64,000 nucleotides of DNA, taken from the NCBI GenBank assembly GCA_000697665.1, contig KL197723.1, positions 438,876-502,875 on the forward strand, read 5' to 3'. The notes below the pieces were generated by a model. That model did no database searches and was not told where the DNA came from. It saw only the letters and a program-made list of their open reading frames with translations. Shown piece after piece: positions 37,085-47,172 of the stretch (position 1 is its first letter; each line of letters begins with the position of its first letter). The translations under genes and the position numbers were made by a program. Origin of the DNA: Jaapia argillacea MUCL 33604. Its lineage: Eukaryota; Basidiomycota; Agaricomycetes; Jaapiales; Jaapiaceae.

Positions 37085-39707
37085 TAAGGAAACTCTTAGT
37101 GCAATGCATTAGCCCCGAGTTGGATAAATCATGGCGTATATACAAAACGAAATCGAAGCTAGACAATAGGACAACCCCAGATTCAGGGCAGAGTAACGTG
37201 ACACTCAACATTCAATCAATGTGATGGCTGTGTGGCACAATTGTGGAATCACGTTCGACACCGATGAGGTTCTCGCAATATGGCATCGAGAGATGAAACA
37301 ATCATCAACGGAGTCAGAACTTGACGAACTCCCAAAGTTTGCGACCTTACATACCAATAGTCTGCGGTGGTGTGAGCAGACAATAGTGTTGTAACAGTTC
37401 GAGGTTTTCCCCAAAGGTTGTACCGTTCCATCTACGGAAGCTTTTTGACTTTGTGGAGGTTCGGTTGGATTTGGCAAGAACAATGGAGTATTCAGTGGGA
37501 GTTTGAAAGGGAGAAGTCAAAGTCATGCGACTCTGGAATTCAAATTCGTTTAGAATGGCGGGTGTGTGAAGGCGAAAGTGGTTTGTGTGTGTAGCTACGT
37601 GGAAATCAGATATGGCATCACCGCGGAAGGGGTAACAACGTATACCTTTAGGCCCCCTCTATCCAACACCTCCGATGGTCAGTCAATGAAAACGGGCCAC
37701 AGGAGGGGAGAACCCCTCCGTCAACCCCTCCGTTAACCCCGTACAGTATTTTTCTGCTATGTGGTTAGGATCATCACGTAAAAAGTCGTCCTGACCGATA
37801 ATCAAGGGGCTTGAGTGAATTGGAGGGATTGTCAAATCCTCGACGCTGTTTTATGTCGCCGTGAAGGAAAATGAGGAAAGGACCAGTGTCCTTCAAGTTG
37901 AATTAAATTTGGCGACCTGGATTAATATGGTCGAGTCTCCGCTTCCTTTCCTTCAGCCTGGGTCAGACGTCGTCATCACAAGATTTCCGAGATACTAAGC
38001 ACTCTGAATGTTTGAGCGACAAGTGGAATTGGGAGACAAGAGTCATCGTCAAGTCTAGGAGATGTTCGTGTTTGGCTGGGCGCGTCAGCCAACCTCAAGT
38101 CCAGTGTGAGGGCAGCAGGGATGTGACATCACGCGTTCTCAGGTCACCGCGCAAGCGCTAAGTGACTGATACCCTGACCACCACCCGCCGTACCACCATA
38201 CTTACTCGCCAAGTCTCAGGGCCGGAATCTTTCGTGCCAAAATCCCTGCCACTGACTGACCGCCTGGGCTGCCAACGGCGCCTAACAGCCAAACCTCCTA
38301 AACTGGTGGGCGTACCACCGAGGACAATTTAACCTTCGTTCTTTCTGCCAACCGTGCAGTCTTGTGGTATTCTTGAGTGCGAGGCTGATGTGAATACACT
38401 GGGAGGACTCTCAGGAGGACTTAGAGGACTGAAGTGAGTCCCTTTCTATCTAGGGCTACAATACACCCAAGACCGTTGAACAAGAGTCATATGTTGCCTG
38501 AACTTCGAATATTGGTCATTCTCCTCGGGGCGGCTTTGTGGCCCCTCCAAGCCTGGAGTTTTCTTCTTCAGAAATGCTCCATCGGACCCATCCATCTCAC
38601 CTACGTGATCAAGGCTACAGAAGTGCCTTCCATGATGGTTTCGCCGTCTCTTGTGCTCCGAGAAGCATATCGTTTCCCGGCTTTTGGCATACTTGCTCGG
38701 GCTTGGTTCGATGGTGCTTGTCTCTGCCTTTGGACACAGACGACTCTCCATATCAGCCGGTCGCGGCGAAGGGAAACGTTTGGAAATGGGACATGCCTGT
38801 GAGGTGTCCTAATATTCTCATTAGCTGTCTTTTAGTGAGTGTGGAATATGAGACCATCTATCTAGGATCCTGTGTATTCCACATCGAATTTGATGCTCTG
38901 AAATCTTGCAACTCCATCGCCTAAATTAGGGTGTGTATCCATTCGTGCTACCCGCAGAAATGCAGCACAAACAATGGGAAACAAACGATGCGAGCCACCC
39001 AGGGCGGCCCATCAGGACTGAGACACGTTTCGGACTTTGGCCAATCGGATGCAACATCAAGCTCTTAGCTGTTCGAGGATGGCAACGGGGTAGAACCGTT
39101 GATGGCGTCGACAGCTATGCTCTTCGGAGAACCTTTGTACAGGTGAGGGTTAGGCGGACGGGCTAGCGGTAGGAGCCTCGCCGCTGAATCTCCTTGAGTG
39201 TTAGAGGTGTCTCGAAGTCGGCTGTCTCTTGAAGTTGACTGCCTCCAAGCCAGATAGTCGAATTTGGGGAGGATTGTAACTTTCGGTACCAGTCGGGATG
39301 ATTGGGTGACCATCCTAACGGTTAGGGTGCAAAGATATCATATGAAAGTCGCCGTGCGGTTTGGTTAGAATATCAGGCGACTGCATACTGGATGCCTTGG
39401 TAGCTAGCGTTCGGTAAACACAGGGCTTCGGAGGGGTATCACCACTCGACATCATGGCAAGTGCCGTCATCCTTCGTGCAGTGGCACTAGCACCATAGTC
39501 AACGTCACGCCGTCTTGATGAACCATGACAAAGTGGACTTGATACCCATTTGTGAGCAGATTCGGGACTATCGAGCCATTCATTCGATTGGTGGTCTCGT
39601 CTTCGCGTAACCAAGCCATCGCTACAAGTAAGCTCCATAAAGTGATGCTTCAAAATAAATCACGCACTTCGTCCCTGACATACTCGAGGCTGCGCATGGT
39701 GAATCCA

Positions 39708-41516
39708 CTATGCTACCTCCTGGCGTGATTCTTCCTCGACTGCCCGGTCCCCACTATCGTTGCGTCTACCAGGAGCCAAGCTGTCGGCAGGATCAACACC
39801 TGAAGACACGACTCCTCGTTGAAGTCCATCCACCAACTCCCTCAACTGGAAGTCGATCTCCTGCGTGTTTATACACTCCTCGTGTCGATATGATACCTCT
39901 CGGATATTGAGAATGAGCCGACACCCAAGCGTGCAGGTTACCATGATAGTCAAGCTGCTGAGGATCTCGATCCAAATGATCTGTCGGCGTGGACGGAGGG
40001 TTAGGTCCTGGGTGCTCGAGGAGAATGCGAGAGTGGTGAGGGAGGCACGCACGGCGAAAGTGAACCAAGCAATGGCCGTCAGGCAGTAAATCGAGAATAT
40101 GCTGAAAACTGTGTGGTGAGCCAGATCAACGACAGCAAAGGAAATCAGAGAGACGAACACCAAGAAATATAGGATATTATCCCTCAGTAGAACCTCAGTG
40201 GCACCACTCCTTGTCCAAGGATGATTCAGCTGTAGCAAATGGATCACCGTCTTATAGAGGGCGAAGAAGAACAAGATTCCTTCAAAGGCTATCGTTGCGA
40301 GCCACGTCCCGGCTGCAATCGTCGGCATCTGGGTAGCCGCACATGTTGTCCAGGGGCCGAACTTAAAGGAAATGACTAAAGGGGAGGGCTAAATTAGAAA
40401 GTCAAAATCAACAAAGGAGTGTAGAAGGCAACTGATACCTAGGACATATTCGTACAAAGCAAAAAGATATGACGTAATTGCGATTTGAATTATAAAACAC
40501 GTGAAGGTGAAGACGAGAACCCATTTCGCGCGGGTGTACATCGCATAGACTCGAAACTGCATGAGAACTTGGGAGTGAAGGTCAAAACACGAGATGATTT
40601 CGTAGGAATAACCCTTGAAGGGAGATGTCATGCTTACCTTGCACGACCCAAACCAGTATCGCGGTAGCCCACATTTGCAGCATAACACGGCTATGGCCTG
40701 AAACATGAGAGTTCAGCGATCTTATCCATGGAAGGGATATGTTTACCAACATCTATGTGACCAACGTAGGCGGGTAATTATGTGGTGTAAACAAATGATT
40801 CTTTACTCACGACTGACAGCGGGGGCACGCCAAAGATGAGCGGACGAATCAAGGATAGGACGAGAAACTCACGTCATCCGTGTTTGCCTTAGTGAAGAGA
40901 ACTAGGGAATTGAAAATTAATGGGGTGGGTCGGGGAGACATGAAAATGATCGTACGGATCGTGTTGGTGCTGTATGAGGAGGGGGAGATCGACATGACAT
41001 CGATAATCTATGGTGAAGGGGCGACTTACATGATGAGGCAATCGCCACAGTATCGAGTCTGCGCCAGGATCAACGGGGGGCCACAATGGGGTGGAAATTA
41101 CTTGTACCAGTGAGAAGTATAGCTTCGCAATGATTCCCGGACGTTTCTGCCAAATTACGGATCAGCAGTCCATAACCCAAAGGAAATCAACAACATACCC
41201 AAATAAGTTCGACCTGACCCATTGGACATCAAGCGTTATCAGCTAAGTTCCAGGGGAAAGATGATGTCGTTGCCGACCTCTTGGTCAAAGAGAATCACTG
41301 GCCAAACAAAGTTGGGCTGTCAGTAATTCGGAGAGGGACAGGTGTGGCGAATGCTCACAATGATCGTAAATATTTGCAACTGCTGTTGAAACTGGTGTAG
41401 ACGAAGGTGGTTGTGAGGTGTCGAGTGTACTTTCTCCATTTCCCTGCAAACTCACGTTGGACAAGGCGGATAATGCGGAGGTTTTGAATCAGGACGACGG
41501 GATCAATGTCTTGCAT
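39708..41516 (-). CDS. DUF6533-type multi-pass membrane protein, copy G (reference exon model)
   Basis: Exons in transcript order are 41456-41516, 41359-41391, 41278-41297, 41199-41213, 41108-41146, 41030-41058, 40956-40969, 40873-40901, 40811-40812, 40751-40752, 40638-40697, 40439-40567, 40159-40375, 40053-40101 and 39708-39980. They total 972 nt, or 323 residues. The DUF6533 domain is residues about 20-65: STAVANIYDH, ILFDQE, VELIW, KRPGIIAKLYFSL, TRYCGD. Then come TNTILLFTKANTDD, the Ser-Cys made by the two 2-nt exons, HSRVMLQMW, VLMQFRVYAMYTRAKWVLVF, VISFKFGPWTTCAATQ, FEGILFFFALYKTVIHLL, TEVLLRDNILYFLVIFSIYCLTAIAWF and GCRLILNIREVSYRHEEC. About seven membrane spans are likely, with a charged C-terminal tail of about 60 residues. 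In the family as I know it, the DUF6533 segment is N-terminal and followed by the same order of motifs. The biochemical role is unknown. Confidence 0.85.
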
Positions 41517-42577
41517 GTCAGATGAAATTGCCGAGGATGGGAATGGTCCAGGGGAAGTCAAGGGAATAGCGTTGGTCACCGAGCCTGCGAGATTGGATTC
41601 GGCGGCAGCTGAGGTGCGAGGATAGTCCACATCAATGGCAGCCGCCTACACGAAAATATGAGCTTTGACGATGGAGGTAATAGGCGGGGTTAATCGTTGA
41701 TGAAAGCTCGTAGCTATTAACGTCGTTAGTAGATTGAATAAGGGAAACCCATGACGTGATGGATTAGCCCCGAATTGTATAAACTTTCTCATCCTCGTGC
41801 GATAAATCTTGGGGTAGGCTTGATGGAGGGTACAAAATGAATCGAAGTTAGATCACAGGATAACCCTCGGATTCACGTCAGAGTACACTCAATGTAATGT
41901 AATGGCCATATGGCTCAGTCATGGATGATTATCCTCCCATGTAAAACAATCGCGGTCGACGCGGCAACGAGCAAGAAACGACCTATCCTCCCAGTTGAAT
42001 TAACCTTGGTGACATGGATTGTCGAGTCTCCGCTTCCTTTCCTCCAGCCCAGGTCAGACAAGAGTAGTCATCACGAGACTTTCTGAAACGGGTGGGCATA
42101 CCATTGAAGGCAATCCATCCTCCCAGTCGGTTCAACTTTCCACCAACCGTGCAGTCTTACAGTATTCTCGGGTGCGAAGCTGATGTGAATACACTGGTAT
42201 GACTCTCGGGAGGAGTTTCTTCTCTGGATCTTCATGGCTCACATATGTGGTAGGACCATACCGCGTTTTGCGTTCCAATATACTCTTGAGGGCGTAGGTA
42301 TTGTGTGTAGTACAGGACGAATTGGACGGCTACACGCATAGCTGACCTGCAAGTTGAACCGCCCCGGTTTGTTCATCGGGGCAGATAGATGGTTATGCGA
42401 CTGGTGAAGTCCGGAGGTGGAGTTTCACTTGGGATGTTTGATTTTGGTGTTCGGGCGTTTCATCACCGGAGGAACGAAGTGTTTGTGATCGTCAAAAAAG
42501 ATGGTTTCTCCCAAGAATTAGGTCAACAAAAACATCGCTACGCTTACTGTAGCAGCGTCCAAAAGCACGGCGGGACA
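41517..42577. other. Promoter of copy G, repeat remnant and secreted-protein relic
   Basis: The upstream region of copy G is followed at about 41990-42230 by a shortened member of the repeat seen at 17960 and 38000. About 42400-42530 is a relic of the secreted-protein gene. No intact gene lies here. Confidence 0.5.
42400..42530 (+). pseudogene. Secreted cysteine-rich protein relic (third copy)
   Basis: The segment carries the 'gtttcacttggga' stretch and the equivalent of FNFGVRAFHS from the secreted-protein genes, then jumps to their 3' flank ('gaacgaagtgtttgtgatcg'). The start, the second exon and most cysteines are missing. It runs into the 3' end of the TPR gene in the same order as at 24640-24990. 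Confidence 0.65.
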
Positions 42578-45008
42578 TCAGGACCACGGAAAATACCACT
42601 TTGGCGCCAACTTATCTTCGAGGGAAAACATCCCACTCTTCAACCCTTCCTCCATATCCTCCTCAACCCAAAGCGTCTTCAGCAAGACCTTATCCTGCCG
42701 CGCGCTTGAGGGAGAATGTTCCCAAATCCGTTTCTTTTTGTCAACAGCAACTCGGATACGCTTCATCAAGGGAAGAGTCTCTTTCAGTGGTGTACCGCAT
42801 GACCAGAGGTTCTCGAGACCACATTGAAGGCACCCTGATCTCGCAGGTGATCCCAGGGGTACTACGTTAGTAATGTCTTCTTCATAGAACAGGAGAAACT
42901 CACAGGCATGGTCCTCCTCGTCTTCGGGATACAAACGGGTAGCTTCTAGATAGAAATTAGCAGCCGTTCGAAGGTGATCGTCAATGACGCTGGTGTCAAC
43001 GGTTTCGTCATCCTTCGAGATCAATGCCTTCTGCTTGTGAAAATAGCCTTTCGTCCTATGGGAATCCGGATTAGCAGATCAATGAGAAAGTGATGGAAAA
43101 CGCAGGAAGATACGAAAGGTCAACGCACATTAAGGCGAGGGCTCTGGGGTATATGTAGAATGATGAAACGAAGCCGGGATCTTGGAGGGCGCCGGTACTG
43201 GGCGAGCGCTCGCCCTTGATGGGAGGGTGTTCATCCAAATCTTTAATCACCATGTTTGCTATATTCATCAAGGCTTCAAGCGTATACTTGGAACCAGGCC
43301 CGTGAAAATCGTTCCATGCCTGTTTCCGTGGGCGTAGATATTAATTATCCGAGTTGATGAAGGAAACTGGACGGATTCCGGGAACACGGTACTTACCTCC
43401 AGGTAAAATCTCATATACATCACTCTGACACCCCTCGTAAACGTATCACAGAATATCATCCCTCGGTCGACGTCCCGGGCATTCTTCCATGCCTTTCGTC
43501 CCCAGTCAAGCACGTGCAATGCCTTTTCCATGTTTTCGACAGCTTTTTGTGATTGTCCGCTAAACGATGCGAGGGCGCCGTACAGTATCCATGATCTTCG
43601 TTCATTGCATCACGACAGGGTGGAATGAAAAAGGCGAGGAGATATGTTAGCAGGTGACGGATGTCCAGCCTAAATCGAGTGGTACTCACCTGACAGTTCT
43701 GGATAACCGTCTTTGTACTGCATCCCAACCGAGATCAATCTGGCGAGCGTAAGCTTGTTGAGTCACGGTAACTGCATCTCCACGGGACCATTCCGTCGCT
43801 CCACTTTCCTGCAGTTCGAGTTCCACTGTGTCGTGTATGTAACTCAGGTCAATGTGAAAGGATTCCGCAGAAATGGAATGCGACACAAACAATGGGAATT
43901 AAACGATGCGAGCCACCCAGGGCGGCCCATCAGGACTGAGATACGCATGTCTCGCATCAGAGCACTTGTGAAATCCACCACAGCCTAAAAGAGGTGGAGA
44001 TCAGGATTGCTTTCGAAAGAAATTGTAAGGACGCTCGCGGTTAGATTTATGGCGACGGTACACATCATAGGCCCCTTGGCTAGCGCTTCTTGAGTGACCT
44101 TTGTGATCTTGTCCATCGTCGCATTGCCTATTCACGAAAGAACCTTCGGAAAAAGGCTGAGCCGTCGCCATTGAAAACGGACCTTGTTCAAAGTCCTGGC
44201 CTCTAAGGTAAGTAGAATACAGGAAAGAAGAGATGGAAAAAACGTAAGGATGAATGGCGTACCCGGTATGCAAACAGGATCACCCACGCCTATAAGTTTG
44301 GGGTCAGCCCAAAAACCAAACGAGTCAAGACCCAAACCCCACACTGCTAGAAGCCATGTTATCGGTAGCTCGTACAAGCTCGCTAGTCATGGCCTTAGCA
44401 CGATCCCACGGCATCTCTCCAGGTTTGAAAGGGCGGGCATCAAAATCCTTCTCAATTGCTGCTTTCAAGGCTGTTTCGTAACTCTCCTTCTGCTTTTTCT
44501 CCTGTGGAGTGAGTTGCGATTTGTGTAGACCCTCCAGAGCCTTGATCCAAGACGGGGCAGCCGGCATGCCCAGGGCCTATTTTAGAGGTAGGAGCACATA
44601 GGGTGTTCCTCGAGGGCGCTTTCCACTTACTGTCTGTGCAGCGGCTAATCGCGCCCAAGCCTTTGTGTAATGTGGATCCAGTTTGGTTGCCTAGAAGGTT
44701 TGCAATGCAAACCTGGGTCAACTGATATGAAAGTATTAAAACACAATTGCGATCCTCACCTTGGTAGCGTCCGTCGAAGCTTGAGGAAACCTGTTCTCTT
44801 TCGTTCACGAGCTGATACTAGACAGTAATGTTCGGCGATACCTTTCTAACTGCAGGCTACACGCCGCCCGGTTGGAATATAGAACCGCGTTATTAGGGTC
44901 TTGTTGGATCGCCTTGGTGTACTTGGAGAATGCACCTGATCAATCACCGCTAGAAAAAAGAGTATCTCCTTCGTCCTTCAAACGTTCAGCAAGGGGTTTT
45001 GTCGACAT
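42578..45008 (-). pseudogene. TPR-domain protein, probably disrupted
   Basis: The gene reads leftward from the ATG at 45006-45008: MSTKPLAERLKDEGDTLFSS, then a TPR helix pair (GAFSKYTKAIQQDPNNAVLYSNRAACSLQLER, FPQASTDATK, ATKLDPHYTKAWARLAAAQT, ALGMPAAPSWIKALEGL). Later exons are LQESGATEWSRGDAVTVTQQ, VLDWGRKAWKNARDVDRGMI, DPGFVSSFYIYPRALAL, and the final TPLKETLPLMKRIR...IWEHSPSSARQDK, matching what I recall of agaricomycete TPR proteins. Between the first two blocks the frame reads GGT GAT TGA TCA GGT (TGA at 44940-44942). Read literally this stops the protein after about 22 codons. The middle, near 43860-43960, contains sequence shared with 38950-39030 and may be disrupted. It could be a recent pseudogene, or the TGA may be bypassed by an unusual splice. 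TPR proteins usually act as adaptors, for example to chaperones. Confidence 0.6.
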
Positions 45009-45322
45009 AGCAGAGTATTCAGCTGGTGGAGGCCGACTCAGAGGGGAAGTAAGTTAATTGCCTCATATTGAACGGCGAACTTGGATCTGTGGCGCAGTGA
45101 GCCTAAACCTGAACATTTTGGGACAGACACGAGGTGTCACAAGGTCATGCTGCAGTGTGTGACATTGTGCTTCTTGATCTCTCCTTCCGTTACTGTGGTC
45201 TCCATCGCGTCCCCTCGTGAGTGCTTACCACTCTAGGAATTTGGAGGTTCACGAGCGTTTTGCCCAGGTTGTCTATAAATACCTGCAACTACGTCGACTT
45301 TTCTATAAACGTCGCGACGCTT
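45009..45322. promoter_or_regulatory. Divergent promoter region between TPR and F-box genes
   Basis: The two flanking genes are read away from each other across about 310 bp. A TATA box CTATAAATA at 45273-45281 lies about 45 bp before the F-box ATG on the plus strand. No equally clear box was found for the TPR side. Confidence 0.5.
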
Positions 45323-46744
45323 ATGTCCTCCTTTTGCCATCGCAGGGCTGCGGTCGTGCCCCCTATCGAGAAGGTACCCATCGAACTCCTCGGAGCCATA
45401 TTCGTGGCTGGCCACAGGTCACAATGTCTCGCCTTCGAAGGCGGATGGAATTTCAGTTTTCGCAGCACTATATCCCTCGTTTCGCGGGGGTTTCGCGAGG
45501 TTGCGATACAAACCCCCGGCCTCTGGGGAGACATCCTCTTGTCTGTCGGACACTATGACGACGATGATCATACCGAGAGACCTCCCATGGAGTACCTAGA
45601 AATGTGCCTACGCAGATCAAGCAACATTCAACTCCAAATCTTCGCCGCCAGGCTGTGTGATAAATGTCACAACGGGGATAACAGTTGTCCGCGCCTGGAT
45701 CGCTGCATGGAGTTGATTGCCCCCCACCTTACCAGGATCCAGGCGATCGCACTTGTAGTCAATACGATGGAAGTCCCCGATAATCTCTTCGACCACTTGC
45801 GTGATGTTCACGTTCCAGCCATGGAAACTTTGTACCTCCACGACGAATACGACTGCTTGATCCTCGACTTTCCTATCTTCCAAGGTGGCGCTCCTCGGCT
45901 TTCATCACTTTCTATCCCCGCCGGCTTAGATGTTAGGTTGGAAGCTGGCCCTTTCCTTCCCCTTGCGGCGGTTACAGACCTCTATCTCGATGGCACATTC
46001 CAAACCATGACATCGGACCAACTCGTCACTCTGACAGAGGCAACACCGCAGTTGCGAGAGCTATCCTTGTCTCATCCGAGTGTCATCGTCATCAACCGTC
46101 CTGAACATCAAGTGCCATGCATCCGCCTCCCCAATTTGACTTCGCTCACTCTTTTCGGGGACGCTTCCAATTTCATCTCGCATCTGCATTCACCCACAGT
46201 CCAACACCTCTGCCTCAGCGGGTATTCGATCCCGAGATCGGTGAAAATCATTGCCTCTCAGCGTAAGTTCCCGGCTCTCGAATCTCTCAGCATGGACCAG
46301 TACTACGAACAAGAGCCCACGATATACACACCTGAATTGGCTCGGAGCACCCCCTTGCTGAAGGATCTTCACTTGCCGACGGACTCAACCGCGGCGAACG
46401 CATTTCTAGCGTTTCTTCGAGAACCACTTCCCGAAGATCCTACAGTGCCGGGCTGTTGCTCGCTCCCCTGGCCCCTTCTCCAATCCCTGAGACTGTCCAG
46501 TGTCAGGCCCGAACCACTCCGCGAACTCTTGATAGCTCGTATCCAACATGGTATCCCTATTCAAAGCCTCACAGTGTGTGATCGATCGAACCAACTTCCA
46601 AGCGGTGCTGACGGTATGGAGATGGTACGGTGGATAGAGGCACAGCACGCCGAGCGTAGCTTGGTTGCAGACCGCCTGGCTGGTTGGATGCGACAACATG
46701 GAATGAGAGACGCAGGGACAGGGGCGGGAACGGAGACGGGGTAG
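45323..46744 (+). CDS. F-box/LRR-type protein (intact copy)
   Basis: A single uninterrupted exon of 473 residues. I start at the ATG 45323-45325 (MSSFCHRRAAVVPPIEKVPI) because a TATA box sits just upstream; the frame is open further 5' but has no earlier ATG. The N-terminal PIEKVPIELLGAIFVAGHRS and the following LVSRGFREVAIQTPGLWGDI form an F-box-like segment. The rest is leucine-rich with repeated 'PxLxSLTLFG / LQSLRLSSV'-type units, as expected for an LRR substrate-binding part. F-box proteins link substrates to Skp1-Cullin ubiquitin ligases; that role is inferred. A cysteine cluster at CDKCHNGDNSCPRLDRC is notable. It converges on DUF6533 copy H and is the source for relics at 18780, 25010, 28011 and flank pieces elsewhere. 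Confidence 0.78.
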   Translation: MSSFCHRRAAVVPPIEKVPIELLGAIFVAGHRSQCLAFEGGWNFSFRSTISLVSRGFREVAIQTPGLWGDILLSVGHYDDDDHTERPPMEYLEMCLRRSSNIQLQIFAARLCDKCHNGDNSCPRLDRCMELIAPHLTRIQAIALVVNTMEVPDNLFDHLRDVHVPAMETLYLHDEYDCLILDFPIFQGGAPRLSSLSIPAGLDVRLEAGPFLPLAAVTDLYLDGTFQTMTSDQLVTLTEATPQLRELSLSHPSVIVINRPEHQVPCIRLPNLTSLTLFGDASNFISHLHSPTVQHLCLSGYSIPRSVKIIASQRKFPALESLSMDQYYEQEPTIYTPELARSTPLLKDLHLPTDSTAANAFLAFLREPLPEDPTVPGCCSLPWPLLQSLRLSSVRPEPLRELLIARIQHGIPIQSLTVCDRSNQLPSGADGMEMVRWIEAQHAERSLVADRLAGWMRQHGMRDAGTGAGTETG

Positions 46745-47172
46745 AACGGCTATGCTTTGGGGGAAACTTTGTGCGAGTGGTATCGGGCGGACAACTGGAG
46801 TCTCACTATTGGGCTCCTTGGGTGTTACAGGTGTCCCGATGCTGTCGGCAGTCTCGTGCAGTTGACCGCCCTTGAAAGCTGGGTGGATTCGGGTATTTGG
46901 GGAATGTCGTAGCTTGAGGGATGGGATGAATGAGTGACCATACTAATGGTCCATTGGGATTCAAAAAATTTATCATTTGAAGGCGGTCATGGGGTGTGAA
47001 TGGAAAGATCAAGTAACGGCTTAATATCTACTTAGTGTACAGTGGATATCATTATGACAAGTAAACCCGCAGCACCATCGTGTTTATCATGTTTCTTCCG
47101 TAATGTCAGTCGGGATGGCAAATGTTACTAGTCAATCATCGACGCGCCTCCAAGCGCTACGCCGTCCTCCGA
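46745..47172. other. F-box 3' flank and spacer before copy H
   Basis: This stretch is the 3' flank of the F-box gene. Its segments recur at 14400-14600, 19080-19300, 28640-28860, 33290-33460, 39190-39370 and 49540-49740, each time just before a DUF6533 stop. It marks the ancestral tandem unit. Confidence 0.6.

Larger units (their letters stand above)
35605..39707. other. Promoter of copy F, nested elements and duplicated blocks
   Basis: The upstream region of copy F is interrupted by the nested elements at 35967-37084. About 37440-38160 is the repeat shared with 17340 and 31560, and 38160-39460 is a member of the four-copy block, ending in the F-box 3' flank. Minus- and plus-strand frames near 38440-38920 echo those at 13844 and 32565 but are broken. 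No intact gene was recognised. Confidence 0.5.

Noticed and set aside
41102-41107. Exon 5 of copy G extended by six bases (Val-Gln before TRYCGD)
   Set aside because: The downstream donor is not present in all copies, while GT six bases earlier is found in all nine and gives the expected LTRY/FLLTRY junction.
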